Shown: piece by piece, positions 20,287-31,119 of the stretch
Position numbering within the stretch: position 1 is the stretch's first letter
Layout: every line of letters starts with the position of its first letter
Assembly (NCBI GenBank): GCA_963989385.1
Contig: OZ022502.1
Location: 51,391,454 to 51,455,453, forward strand
Direction: 5' to 3'
From: Ctena decussata
Taxonomy: Eukaryota > Mollusca > Bivalvia > Lucinida > Lucinidae
DNA length: 64,000 bases
Translations under genes and position numbers: made by a program
Notes under the pieces: model-generated
What the model was told of the DNA's origin: nothing
What the model saw: the letters and a program-made list of their open reading frames with translations, nothing else
Databases searched by the model: none

Positions 20287-21755
20287 CAAAAATAGCCATC
20301 AGAGGAGATGACAAATCCCCCGACCGAAGACCCCCATGGGCCTTGGTAAAAAGGGTGCACTTCAAAAGACATATAAGTAATATATTGTCTTTCTTTTATG
20401 CTTCTGATTGACATTATCTGTTTAACGGATGCATGATTATCTAACACTCAGACTAAAATAGTATGCTTGACTGTTAAAAAGAAGTAATATCTCATATACA
20501 TAAATATATAGGATATGATACATTAAACTTTCAAAATGTGTGAATAACTTCTAAACTACAAGCCCTACAAACTTAATTTTGAACTCTCTAGTAATAAGTG
20601 AATTTGGACAAAGAATCCAAATCTGGAGAAAAAAAATTGGTGGGGTGGGGTAGGGAGGGGGGGGGGTGGGGGAGATGTGGAGGGGTCAGAGAGAGTTAGG
20701 AACACTGATAAGATATCACAGCATGTTCATCAATATTCTAAAAGGTATAAAGTTATTAAAATTGTGGAGCAGGCCAGGGTTATACAGATATGGAGCAGAA
20801 ACTCAAACAGCAGCTCAAAATACCAAAGGGAAATGACTCACAAAGTATGGATGCAAGAGTTGTCATTCATGTATGAGACAAATAGTCATGACCTGTTCTT
20901 CATATCTGTGAAGTATCATGAAAATATTTCAAAAGGTATTCAAGCTATGGAGCGGACACCTAAAATCATCAAAGGGAAATAATTCAAAAAGTAAGAAAGC
21001 AAGATTTGTCATTCTTGTTCGCGACACATCGTCATGACCTGTTCTACATATCTGTGAAGTATCATGAAAAATTTTCAAAAGGTATTCAAGTTATAGAGCG
21101 AACACGAAATCACACCTTAACCCATCAAGGGGAAATAACTCAAAAAGTAAGAAAGCAAGAGTTGTCATTCTTGTTCGCGACACATCATCATGACCTGTTC
21201 TACATATCTGTGAAGTATCATGAAAATGTTCTAAAAGGTATTCCAGTTATAAAGCGGACTCGAAATCACACCTAAAATGATCAAGGGAAAATAACTCAAA
21301 AAGTAAGAAAGCAAGAGTTGTCATTCTTGTTTGCGACACATCGTCATGGCCTATTCTACATATCTGTGAAGTATCATGAAAACATTCTAAAAGGTATTCA
21401 AGTTATAGAGCGGACACAAATCTGACAAAAAATCACACCTAAAACCATCAAGGGGAAATAACTCAAAAAGTAATTCAAGTTACAGAGCAGACACGAATCT
21501 GCCAAAAAACTCACCAAAGGGGAAATAACTCAAAAGTACAATAGCAAGAGTTACCATTCTTGTTCGCGACACATTGTCATGACTTGTTCTACATAACTGT
21601 GAAGTATCATGAAAATATTTCAAAGGGTATTCAAGATATAGAGCGGACAAGAAAATGTTTACGGACGAACGGACGGACGGACGGACAGATGGACGGACGG
21701 ACGCCAGGTTCATCGCTATATCCCCCGAACCTTTCGGTCGGAGATAAAAAGGACA
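20287..21755 (+). mobile_element. Composite non-autonomous repeat element, copy 2
   Basis: Same order as the copy at 2482-4072: AATAGCCATCAGAGGAGATG, ATCCCCCGACCGAAGACCCC, a G-rich stretch (20640-20675), five to six ~115-bp units, an ACGG run, and the terminal CCCCCGAACCTTTCGGTCGG hairpin. It is shorter by about one tandem unit. The left flanking sequence (CGCCGCTTTCAAAACC) differs from that of copy 1, which fixes the left boundary near AAAAATAGCC. The right boundary lies after GATAAAAAGGACA. Confidence 0.75.
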
Positions 21756-21757
21756 GA

Positions 21758-21759
<2 letters not shown>

Positions 21760-21805
<46 letters not shown>
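21760..21805 (+). repeat. (AC)n microsatellite
   Basis: About 23 uninterrupted AC units, directly after the end of the element copy. It lies where the first copy has CACAAAAAAATG, so it is an expansion at the insertion boundary. Confidence 0.95.
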
Positions 21806-21807
<2 letters not shown>

Positions 21808-21809
21808 TT

Positions 21810-22449
21810 GACAAAAGTTCACGAAAGACACGCACGGTTAACCGAATGAGCAGCTCTTTTCCAAAATAGGTAGTTATTTAGTTACCCAAATTAAAAACAG
21901 CAACAACATCTATTTTACCTATTTTTCATTTTAAAATAATAAACAAAAGAAAACATACAGCAGAATGAGCAGCTTTTCAGGAGGCCATAGACAAGCGGAC
22001 ATATGTATGTAACATTGAGGAACCACAACAGAAGTACCGCCTTGGAACGGTCAGCAAAAAACTACTTGGGTGAAGTTTACACTGAAGGGCTTTTATGACA
22101 TTGCTAATCACGTAGATAAGAGATTCCTTTGGTGTAAGGAATAGGAAAAGGGTATGTTTATTGGGGTGATAATAAGGGGCCACCCTGAAAAACGTGGCTC
22201 AAAATATGAAAACTAAAATGCAGGACGGATCTCGAAAACTCGATATTGTGTGCATTTGTGAAAGTAGGTCACTGTTAATGTTTTGTAGCTTGATGGCTAG
22301 CTTGTAGCAGTTTATGGCATACAAAAGGAAGGCCACCAGCCGTAGCATTAAGAGCCCATTTTTAATGTTTCTATTGGTTTAAACAAAACCTATTTCTTAA
22401 TACCTTACATGTTCAACAAATGCATAGATATCTTAGATAACACATAGTA
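21810..22449. other. No gene seen
   Basis: Short accidental frames only. No repeat could be delimited. Confidence 0.5.
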
Positions 22450-22618
22450 CAATGACTGGATGAATGGCTGGATGACTTGGGGTTTTACGTCCTTTTCAAC
22501 AGTATTTCAAAGCAGGACGATGGGCGGGGAATAATGAAAGGCTGTGTGCAATGGAATCCTGTTTACAGTAAGAAAGATTCTCGCCTCAAGCGGGGGTCGA
22601 ACCCGGGTCCGCTAACAA
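22450..22618 (-). mobile_element. tRNA-derived SINE, minus strand
   Basis: Read on the minus strand, a B box GGTTCGACCCC (in CGGACCCGGGTTCGACCCCC) is followed by a ~120-bp body and then by CTGTTGAAAAGGACGTAAAA then CCCC. The GGACGT(A/T)AAAC tail is also the tail of the SINE at 26204-26472, so the two share a 3' module. The A box is missing or unrecognisable, so the head is truncated. Confidence 0.6.
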
Positions 22619-22649
22619 TGAATGGGTTACAAAAGAAAGTCAGTGACTA

Positions 22650-23160
22650 TTTAAAAATCTTCATACCTTTTTGTCATGGAAAACAAGCCAAAAAAGCAAT
22701 ATGTCAGACTGAATAATATCGAAGATTTGTCATAATATACCATATGCCCTTGTCAGTGGCCTTTTTAGGGCCGTGGGGTTGATGTGACTCGTTGGGAGAC
22801 GTCGCACTTATGAGTTGATACGTAGGTGCAGATTCTGAGAAGCACAAAGTGACCTTCCCAAAATGATCACTTCCAGTGGTTTCATAATAAGAAGATGGAA
22901 GACTTCTCTTAATAGCTCCATTATCAGGACTGTAAAACCCATAAACTGTCAGATACCAGGGAGCTCAGTTGGGAATCAATCGATGTCATTCAGTAAAAAC
23001 ATAGAAAACATTATGTTCTAAATTATTTCTATATTTTTAAAACTTTCTATTAATTTGTAATTTAATAGCTCTTATCTATATTTCTATATGTATTTAATTG
23101 ATTTTTTACATAGCTGATGCCATGAAAATTAACTTTCCGGCCTTGAAAGTTAGTCTCAGA
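22650..23160. other. No gene seen
   Basis: AT-rich, no clear ORF or repeat. Confidence 0.5.
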
Positions 23161-23218
23161 CAAAAAAAAAACGAGAGAGAGAGAGAGAAGAAACATGAAA
23201 ACGATGTACATGATACAT

Positions 23219-23800
23219 TAATTTATTAAAGCCATCCTCGGATCATTATAAGGGTTTAACGTTGTCAGGCTCTTGAAATTCAAAGATTATAGAATGTATA
23301 GCAATTAAAAAAAAAATAGGATTCTTTAAAAAGAATCAAATAGAGAGGCCTAATGCATTGTCTTATTGAAAAGCTTTTCAAACCTTTCCACTGTGATCAA
23401 TTTGCGAGCAGGGCATTTAAATCTGATTATGTCTTTTTAACTCCTAAATCAGTTATCGCTGGTTTAGAAAAAAATCGATAAAGCGATGTCCAGTCCAAAA
23501 TCACAGTGCTTATTAAGGTGCGGCAGGTAACATTGTTTATTGCAAATTTTCACTGTCTTGGACAAGGTATGGAGTATTATTTCGTAATGACCGTTGCATG
23601 TTTTATTCAGCAACACATGCTTTTTTTGTAAATATAAATTGTAACAAATGCATTTTTAAATAATATGAGCTGTTCTACAACATCTTATTATTATACTAAA
23701 ACTAGACAACATGTTGCATTTCCCAGTAGTATGCAACAATCAATAACGATAAAGATGATGCACCGTACCTTAGTCCCAAAAGTTTCGACCAGAAAAGAAT
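23219..23800 (+). repeat. Tandem ~0.8-kb repeat R, copy 1 (uninterrupted)
   Basis: Blocks AAAGCCATCCTCGGATCATT, GGCTCTTGAAATTCAAAGATTA, TCGATAAAGCGATGTCC, TTAAGGTGCGGCAGGTAACA and TTTCACTGTCTTGGACAAGG follow in order. Each recurs in the same order in two downstream copies (24005 onwards and 28868 onwards). This copy is not split, so it serves as the reference. Function unknown. The 98- and 73-codon minus frames come from a (GA)n/(T)n tract. Confidence 0.8.
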
Positions 23801-23902
23801 GATTGAACATGCAAAAAATAACCCCCCCCCGCCCCCAAAAAAAAACAAAACAAAAAAAAAAACTGACAAAAAGCAAGGGAAAAATTAAAACAAACAACAA
23901 TA

Positions 23903-23929
23903 AAGAGAGAGAGAGAGAGAGAGAGAGAC
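23903..23929 (+). repeat. (GA)n microsatellite
   Basis: About 13 GA units, following an 8-10 C run and A-rich stretches at 23822-23880. Confidence 0.9.
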
Positions 23930-24004
23930 AAATACAAGAGAAAGAAAGAAAAAAAAAGAAGAAACGTGAATTCGATGATAAAAACAATCATTGCACGAGT
24001 CGTT

Positions 24005-24306
24005 AATTAAAGCCATCCTCCATTATAAGGGATTAACGTCGACAGGCTCTTGAAATTCAAAGATTACAGAATATATAACAATTGAAACCAGTTGGAGTCT
24101 TTAAAAAGAATCCAATAGAAAGGTCTATAATGTTTTGTCTTATCAGACCTTTCCACTGGGTCCAATTTGCAAGCAGGGCATTTTAACCTGGTTATGTCAT
24201 TTTTACTCCTAAATCTGTTATCGGCGGTATAGAAAAAAATCGATAAAGCGATATTCAGTCCAAATCACAGTGCCTATTAAGGTGCGACAGGTATCATAGT
24301 TTATTA
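24005..24306 (+). repeat. Repeat R, copy 2, left part
   Basis: Matches copy 1 from AAAGCCATCCTC to GGTGCGACAGGTATCATAGT then TTATTA, where the match stops abruptly. It resumes at 28196 (CAAATTTTCACTGTCTTGGG). The intervening 3.9 kb is therefore an insertion. Confidence 0.8.
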
Positions 24307-24429
24307 GTCCAGGAGCCCAGGAGAAAAAAAAAAAAGAGGTTCGCTCTCCTTTAATAGTAGAGTTTGGCAACCAGGTGCATTAAAATATACATTTATTTTA
24401 CCATAGATTTTGGCCCGGAGACATTTCGA

Positions 24430-26060
24430 GAAACGCCCAGGAGACTCAAAAATGACCATCGGCTCACCTGAGCAATTTCTACAGAGAATAGGCCTATCTG
24501 TTCTGTTGTGCTTCTTTCGACATTGAAACCAGCCTTTTGTTCAGCGATAATCTCTTCAACCTTGGGTTTAAGCCTGTTCAAGATGACTTTCAGCATGACT
24601 TTACATCGAGGCTGATGGTTCTGTAGTTCTGGCAGAGCTGTTGTTGGTCTCTTGAGGGAGCGTAGTAACCAGCGACGGAGTCATTGGGGTTGGCCATTCT
24701 TCTGTACTTCAGAACTTTTTACAGACCTTTCAGGGTCTCCCCGCCTGCTTGAACAAGTTCTATTGAAATATTATCAACTCTGGCAGACTTTTGCTTTTTC
24801 AGTGCAGCTACTGCAATGTAAGCTGCCTCGCAAAGGATCGGTTGTAGATCTTTTTCTGAGTGTCAAGTGCAGTCCAGAACTGTATTGTCACCAAGACACA
24901 TGGTTGTATAGCTCTGAGCAATATTCTGTCAATCTGATGAGAATTTTGTGCTGTTTTAGACATGTTCCAGGCTAGTCCTGGATATTTGTTGATCTACCCT
25001 GTTTCCGTGAAGTTAGATCCTTCACCATCTGTTATGCTGATATTTTTGTTCAGGCAAGTTTCAATCTCCTCGCACTGTCATTCCTAGCTTTCTTCAGGGT
25101 CTTTTGAACACTCTTGTCAGCTGTCCTGTATTCTTTCACTCCTGTTTCATACCGGCTCTTCTTCGAATCTCTCCTCTCATCAGCGAGATCAAGAACATAT
25201 CTGGTGACCCAGGGCGTTGTCCTCTTAAGTTCCTTCCCAAGTATCTCACTGGCTGTGTCAGTCAATGTTGTATTGTAGTTTGAATTCATGCTATCTATGT
25301 CTGTCACCATCCCTCAGACTGATGAATGGTGCAAATTTCCCGCCTATTGCTACTTGGAATGAGCATGTCCACATCTGGGTTTTTGAAGTTCTCACGGTGA
25401 AACCTCAGTCTGGCTGGGTTGTCTTTCTGGTCTCCTTCAGACGAACCTGAGAGGTAATCATCGATAGGTAATGTACACTTCCTATGTCTGCGCTAAGAAA
25501 GCTCCTTGTCCTCCTCACTGGAACCGCTTCCTCACCCAGATATAGTCAATCTGGTCTTAATGCTCCCTGTCTCGGCTGTGCTATGTCCTCCTTGTGGATG
25601 GTTTGTGGGGCCCAGGTATTTGTCAGTACAGGTTGTTATAGTTGCAAATTTAGGAGTTTGAGACCTCTCTCATTTGTCTCGGCATTGCAGTAGGGTCCAC
25701 ATACGTCTCTTCAGACTATTTGTGATTCCCTTCCACTTGCCATTCCAATCACCTTGTAACCCAGAATGTCCTTCGTAATTTACTGGAGTTACTGGTAGAA
25801 ATGGTCTACCTTCTTGTCATCTTGCTCAGATCTTTATGATTGTGTTGTGACATTGAAAGGAGCTGCTCGCAAACGGAGAGTCTGCAGCAGGCTGGTTGGC
25901 AAACATTATGGGTGTCGTCCGTTGACATTTCACCAATGTTCTCTATGCATCTCTCAGAGCTCCAGTATGTTCCAATGGTACCTGTCCATTTTATGGATAA
26001 GCTCTTCAAGTTTCCCGGATAGCCTCAGAGCCCTCACATAACAGGTTCCTACTCACATGT
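24430..26060 (-). pseudogene. RTE-type LINE remnant (EN to early RT), dead
   Basis: On the minus strand, from high to low coordinate, it shows degraded endonuclease text (GDWNGKWKG near 25750, DQIDYI near 25540, VRKRF near 25525). Next is a linker frame at 25310-25050 with TASEILGKELKRTTPWVTR, then an RT fingers block at 24596-24440 (ILNRLKPKVEEIIAEQKAGF then STTEQI). Many stops and frame changes interrupt it, and RT is lost after the first blocks. This EN domain family is often misannotated as a host craniofacial-development-like protein. It is of the same type as the plus-strand remnant at 31120-32630. It lies inside the 24307-28195 insertion. Confidence 0.72.
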
Positions 26061-26203
26061 TCTCCCTACCTCTCGTTTCTCGACCTTTGTCACATCAGTC
26101 GCACACTTATCAACTACATGTACTTACTATTGTCAAACGGTAGGCGTGATCATTGTTAAGCCGGGCCCCGACAGACCCAGTATTCAAGTATCATTGGGGG
26201 ACC

Positions 26204-26472
26204 GGGCCGCGTAGCGCAGTCGATAGCGCGTCTCACTTGTAAGCCAGATGTCCCGAGTATGATACCCGATCCGGCCATTTACTTTCATTTCCCCTTCCGC
26301 CGATTCAAGAAAGGCAGTTGTCAGTTACTGATGAAAGTAAGTGCACTTAGTACTGGTTAACCTCTTAGGAGGTCTAAGCCTGCCCAGGAACAGTATGGTT
26401 AGGTTAACTGACCGTACCGACATGACCATAGCTGTTTACCGTGGACGTTAAACAATAACACAACAACAAAAA
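26204..26472 (+). mobile_element. tRNA-derived SINE, plus strand
   Basis: A tRNA-like head (26204-26276) opens GGGCCGCGTAGCGCAGTCGA with an A box (TAGCGCAGTCGATAGCG) and a D stem GCGC..GCGC. Next come the words CTTGTAA in anticodon-loop position (TGT, Thr-like), a worn B box (GAGTATGATACC), and closure by GATCCGGCC. A ~190-bp body follows, ending GTGGACGTTAAACAATAAC then CAACAACAAAAAG. The missing acceptor pairing and the attached body and tail show that it is a SINE and not a tRNA gene. The tail word GGACGTTAAAC is shared with the SINE at 22450-22618. Confidence 0.75.
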
Positions 26473-26539
26473 GTATCCTTGGGTCTGTCTTCCAAAATGT
26501 TACTTGGGCAAAAATCAACCTGATGGAGCCCATACTTCT

Positions 26540-27090
26540 CCAGACTGATTATGCTGACCATAACCGAATTCCAAGAAAATTATATGGCTCGCCTTGGTCA
26601 TAAACACGTGTTGGCTAAAAGTGTTATTCCATCCCGGGAGTTTACCTCTTCTATGAAGACGTTCACTCATTGATGTTGGGGCTACACCAACCCAAACTGA
26701 CCCCTAGGCTTTGGAGAGTCATGGAGGTGGAAGTGGCGTCTTGTTTTCTCCAAGCAAGCCACTGAATATAATACAACCAGACGGAAAGGGCGAGGCTGAT
26801 TAGGCCTATCCTAAAAAACAGTGACCTCTAAAATCTAGATGTTGTACCAAGCTGAGCAAGGCTCGCTCGGGTCTTGCAAGTAACACACGACTGTTGAACT
26901 CATGTTGGTGCTCTACACTGGCCGTTGACTTCTTCTAGGAAGACTTCAACACAGTGATGCTGTTTTCACAGATATTCTTTAGCACGTTTTGTTCACAGAC
27001 CTAGCAATGAATTCCTAGGTCGACTGCCAACCAAGGCTAAGGATTGCACTTACCCTTCAACATGTAGTTCTTATTATCCTCCCAGGCTGA
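26540..27090 (+). repeat. Dispersed repeat, first copy (related to 30790-31110)
   Basis: Shared ordered words with 30790-31110: GGGAGACTCATGGAGG/GGAGAGTCATGGAGG, ACCAAGCTGAGCA, GCTCG.TCGGG, CTGGCCGTTG.CTTCTTCTA, GAAGACTTC, GTTTTCACAG. Both are in plus orientation. In the other copy it directly precedes RTE-type RT sequence, so it could be LINE 5' sequence, but that is an inference. Confidence 0.55.
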
Positions 27091-27099
27091 TGAGATCCA

Positions 27100-28020
27100 T
27101 CTGCCCACATGCAACCGTTAGTATTGGACAACATGGTACCATGACGATTAGGTTATACTATGCACCCATACACTTTTAAGTTCGAAATAGCCCTGGTTCC
27201 ACAAGTTTTAAAATGAAATTTTATCTTTATACAGTATAATCGAATCATAATGTACATTTTGTATAAATTGTATTTTACATATAAATATGTCCATATATAT
27301 TTTTACATAAATATGTAGCATATATAAATCAGTAGCACATATGAATGTGTATATATTCTCCTTTAATAGGCTACCACCTTGTAAGGGAACTTTATAAAAT
27401 GTCTATTTACTACATTATTTTTGATACAGATTAAACTTAACGAAGGGTAGCTTTTTTCTTCAGGGTTTATATAAACCTAGAATATTTATGACTGACATAT
27501 GTGCCAAATTTGCATCAAATTAGACGTTTTTATAATTATATTTTTTTAAACATTTCAGTGTTCGTCAACAAAATTCCAACCAAAATGCCTTATTCCATGT
27601 CAATGAGAGACAATTGTAGTTTAAATTTAAATAGTTTGGTCATTGGTTTAAGAGAATTTTGCATTCATATATCTCATTTTACCATGGCGCGCCCGTTATC
27701 TCGAACAAAAATGTTATGCACTTAAAAACTGTCACAGGATAAATGCAAACCCTCCATACTTAAATAAAATCAAAATCGTTTAGAAGTGATTCAGAACATA
27801 ACATTTTTATAGGGTGGGGTCAAAATTACGAAAATTATACTACTGGTAATTATTCCTTCGTGGGGCCCCTTTGGTGATATTTACCTCACCTTGAAAGGTC
27901 TTATTTATTAGAACACATATGTGGCAACATATATACGGGTGTAATATAATACAAAATTAAGACAACCGGATTTTTTTTCAAAATTTAAAAGAATGAGAGA
28001 AAATAGTCATTTTTTGTCTT
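27100..28020. other. AT-rich interior of the insertion, no gene
   Basis: ATATATAT- and TTTATA-rich stretches (27230-27360). Only accidental frames. Confidence 0.5.
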
Positions 28021-28195
28021 TTTTACAAATTCACCCCTCTAGCGCCCCAGAGGGATTTCTCAGAATGTCTCCGGGCTTAATTATGTCCAGAGGGGTACAG
28101 GCTATAACATCCACATGGGTGCCAAACTCTACTCTTTAGACAGAGCGAAAGTGTTTTCTAGCGTAGATACAGATTTCGGGCCTAGCACTATATTA

Positions 28196-28630
28196 CAAAT
28201 TTTCACTGTCTTGGGCATATTTCGTAATGAGCGTTGCATGTTTTATTAAGCAACAAATGCGTTTTTTTGTAAATATAAATTGCAACAAATGCATTTTTGT
28301 TAATATGAATTGTCCTACTACATCTTATTATCAAACTAAAGCTAGGCAACATTGTTTTATTCCCCAATAGGTGTGTAACAGTCAATAACGATAAAGATCA
28401 TGCATCGTTCCTTAGTAAAGACCGTCAAAATTTTCGGCCAGAAAATAATATTTCAGCATTCATAAAAACCCTGGAAAACGTTAAGGGAAAAAATGAAAAC
28501 AAACAACAACAACAACAACAATAACAAATAAATAAAGACAAATACGAGAGAAAAAGAGAGAATAAAAAAAAACCCGGAAAAAAGAAGCATGAAAACAATG
28601 ATACAAACAATCACAACACGAGTCGTTAAT
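28196..28630 (+). repeat. Repeat R, copy 2, right part
   Basis: Continues the copy interrupted at 24306: CAAATTTTCACTGTCTTGGG, then TTTCGTAATGAGCGTTGCATG, (CAA)n at 28503-28522, and the ACACGAGTCGTTAAT end. Here a short LINE end is inserted. Confidence 0.78.
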
Positions 28631-28867
28631 CTTATTGTTTTTATTATTATTATTATTATTTATTATTATTATTATTGTCATTATTCTTTTTTTTTTCTTA
28701 TACTTTTTTTTGTTTACTCATCTACATATTCTCTGTTTATTTTATCATGGTGAAGCCTAGTTGACGATTTGTATATACTGTTCTAAGGGAAGGGCTGTAA
28801 CTAATGTTGGTAGAACTTGTAGCCCAACCCTATTGTTAGTTCTAAGACAATAAAATATGTTTAAACT
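28631..28867 (+). mobile_element. 5'-truncated LINE 3' end with 11-bp target duplication
   Basis: 237 bp ending GACAATAAAATATGTTTAAA then CT, a LINE-like 3' terminus with a polyadenylation-type AATAAA. It is bounded by the direct repeat GAGTCGTTAAT (28620-28630 and 28868-28878). The left side begins with (TTA)n and a T run. Target-primed insertion of a severely truncated retrotransposon fits length, end and duplication. The LINE family differs from the one at 29139-30320, whose end is TACTTTTTACT. Confidence 0.72.
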
Positions 28868-29138
28868 GAGTCGTTAATAAAAGCCATCCTCGGATCATTA
28901 TAAGGGATGAGCGTCGGCAGGCTCTTGAACTTCAAGGATTACAGAGTGTATAGCAATTAAAACAAGACTTAGTTGGCTTCTTTAAAAAGAATCCAGTAGA
29001 AAGTTCTAATGCCGTGTCTTATTGGAAAGGTCTTTCCACTGTGTTCAATTTGCAAGCAGGGCATTTAACCTGGTTCTGTCTCTGTTATCGCTGGTATGGA
29101 AAAAAAGCGATAAAGCGATGTCATGTCCAAAATCACAT
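28868..29138 (+). repeat. Repeat R, copy 3, left part
   Basis: Matches copy 1 from GAGTCGTTAATAAAAGCCAT to GTCCAAAATCACA. It stops there and resumes at 30321 (TATTAAGGTGAGGCAGG). Confidence 0.8.
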
Positions 29139-29708
29139 CTATCTATTTCTAACGGTTTTGTATCTTCTAAAATTTATGATAAACGTGATGACTTTGACTT
29201 TGATATAGTTAATTTTCCATTTTTGGATGGTGACGTTCCACGTCGTCCCTCTTATGGAGTGTATATTTCTCAACTTATAAGATTTGCTAGAGTGTGTAGT
29301 CATGTAGATGACTTTAATGCTCGTAATAAATGTTTAACTGCTAAACTTCTTCAACAGGGCTATCGGTATCATAAGCTTAGAAAGGCTTTTTCTAAATTCT
29401 ATCGCAGACACCATGAATTGGTTTCAAAATTTGATGTCGGATTAAAATTTCTTTTACACCAAGGCCTATCGGAACCAGAATTTTATGGTGACTTAGTATA
29501 CAAATTCAAAAAGATTAAGGGTAGGACTGATTTTTCTGATCAATTCCGAAAAATAATAATACGTCACAAACGTATTGGCTATAATTTAAATGTTATGCGA
29601 CAGTCTGCATGCTTAGTGATTAACCCAATCACGGTTGATAGCTTTGCTGCACTCTTTAATTGCACACCGGGGGATCGGTCGTCAGACTCTATGATGGCCC
29701 CGACCTAA
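29139..29708 (+). pseudogene. LINE reverse-transcriptase C-terminal fragment (5'-truncated, frame open)
   Basis: 190 codons, open to a natural stop. They contain the post-RT block SKIYDKRDDFDFDIVNFPFL, then PSYGVYISQLIRFAR, KLLQQGYRYHKLRKAFSKFY and a SEPEFYGDLVYKF stretch. I recognise these as the conserved C-terminal tail of non-LTR retrotransposon ORF2 proteins of marine invertebrates. The catalytic RT motifs (FxDxxxAF, YADD) are missing because the copy is 5'-truncated. The open frame extends upstream to 29022 only because repeat R happens to be open, so those first residues are not LINE. The intact frame suggests a fairly recent insertion. Confidence 0.8.
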
Positions 29709-30320
29709 AGCTATATATTTTAGTTGGTTGGGACCGGAGCCTTTTTGTCTGTTGCTTGGTCCACCGGGGCTCAACTGGTGACCTTCTTTTGCTTCAGATT
29801 TCCAGTGGGGTTGTTTGGCAGGACAGGGATCTCCACCTGTCAGACGGCCCGTTGTATCTGTTGAGTCCTCGTCTTTGCTTCTTCATGGTGTTGAAATTTG
29901 ATTTATGTGTTTACCGTGATGATTCATTGACGAGTTAGAGGGTTATCATGCGAACCGAACAACCAACTAAATGTTTTGTACCACTTCAGAAACTGAGGGT
30001 GAGGTTGGGCCTGTAAAATCGATTTAAGCCCCCCAGTAATTCATTACTGACCGTTCCAAGGCGGTAGTTCTGTTGTGGTTCTTTGTTGCCTGTTTTTGGT
30101 GTCAGAGTTTCTGTGATGTTTTACCTTATGTATGTTATTATTATTTTTGGTTCGGTTTGGGTTGCTGAGTGGCCACCTTTTGGGAACAAGCTGCTCACTC
30201 GGTTGGCCATATGTTCTCTGTATCTTGATTATTTGTAATCTTAGTTGTTTCCAACTATGGTTTGAGGGCTGGATTTGGATTTTGATTGTTTCAGTTCCTG
30301 GTCTTTGCATACTTTTTACT
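29709..30320 (+). mobile_element. 3' untranslated part of the truncated LINE
   Basis: Follows the RT stop to the junction with repeat R. Its last 280 bp (words TGTTGTGGTTCTT, GTGATGTT, GGATTTGGATTTTGATTG then TTTCAGTTCCTG) match the fragment at 35555-35930 (GGGTTGAATCTGGGATTAGA then TTGTGTCAGTTCCTGAC). So both are 3' ends of one LINE family. The last bases are TACTTTTTACT. No A tail is seen. Confidence 0.7.
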
Positions 30321-30600
30321 TATTAAGGTGAGGCAGGTAACATTGTTTATTGCAAATTTTCACTGTCTTGGACAAGGTATGGAGTATTATTTCGTAATGA
30401 CCGTTGCATGTTTTATTCAGAAACAAATGCATTTTTTTGAAAGTATAAAGTGTAACAAATGCATTTTTTTGTTAATATCAATTGTCCTACTAAATCTTAT
30501 TATCAAACTAAATCTAGACAACAGTGTTTCATTCCTTAATAGGTATGCAACAATAAATAACGATAAAGATGATGCACCGTATCTTAGTAAACACAAAGAT
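30321..30600 (+). repeat. Repeat R, copy 3, right part
   Basis: Nearly identical to 23510-23790 (AGGCAGGTAACATTGTTTAT then TGCAAATTTTCACTGTCTTG then GACAAGGTATGGAGTATTAT). The left junction completes the split copy. Five bases expected between the two halves (GTGCT) are missing. Confidence 0.8.
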
Positions 30601-30789
30601 TTGAATTTTTTTCTCAGCTATTACGCATTATTCTTCTCTTTTTTTGGAAATAAGAATTGTTTCACCTGATCTTATAAGTAAGCTAAATGGAAATCATTTC
30701 TCTTCGGCCATTGAAACGCAACAGCCATATAAGAATAGGTAAAAATTTGTACCGCACCGCAGCACCACACATATGTGCTTGCTTCTTAT

Positions 30790-31115
30790 AGTTCATACGT
30801 TTGGAGTTAACACCATCCCTCATTGACCCATCAGGCTGGGAGACTCATGGAGGCCGGGGATAGAGTTGGAAGCGTCTAATTTCCTCTCAGCAAGTCATTG
30901 ACTTTCCCACCGCCTATAACCAACCAGACTTAAAGAGCCAAAGTGGTTAAGCCTTTCCCATACTAACCCCCACTTAATCTAGCTCTTTAACCAAGCTGAG
31001 CAGTGCTCGTTCGGGAAATACCAGCTACACTTGACTCAGATTCGAGTTCTATCCTGGCCGTTGGCTTCTTCTATGAAGACTTCCGCCAAATGATACCGTG
31101 TTCACAGGTTTTGTT
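30790..31115 (+). repeat. Dispersed repeat, second copy (related to 26540-27090)
   Basis: Contains GGGAGACTCATGGAGGCC, AACCAACCAGACTTAAAGAG, ACCAAGCTGAGCAGTGCTCG and CTTCTTCTATGAAGACTTCC. It ends where RTE-type RT sequence begins. Confidence 0.55.
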
Positions 31116-31119
31116 TCAT

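Larger units (their letters stand above)
24307..28195. mobile_element. 3.9-kb insertion with inverted ends, splitting repeat R copy 2
   Basis: The left subterminal sequence 24333-24450 (TTCGCTCT..TAGTAGAGTTTGGCA..GCCCGGAGACATTTCGAGAAA) matches the reverse complement of 28025-28150 (TTCGCTCTGTCTAAAGAGTAGAGTTTGGCA..GCCCGGAGACATTCTGAGAAA). Both junctions carry ATTA (24303-24306 and 28192-28195), a possible short target duplication. The interior holds an RTE-type LINE remnant (minus), a SINE, and a fragment related to 30790-31110. No transposase was recognised. Which internal pieces arrived together is unresolved. Confidence 0.6.

Noticed and set aside
26204..26276. Functional tRNA-Thr-like gene
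   Set aside because: The acceptor stem and B box are imperfect and the sequence continues into a SINE body and tail.
29022..29138. N-terminal 39 residues of the 228-codon RT frame
   Set aside because: This part is the left half of repeat R copy 3, which happens to be open. The LINE starts at 29139.
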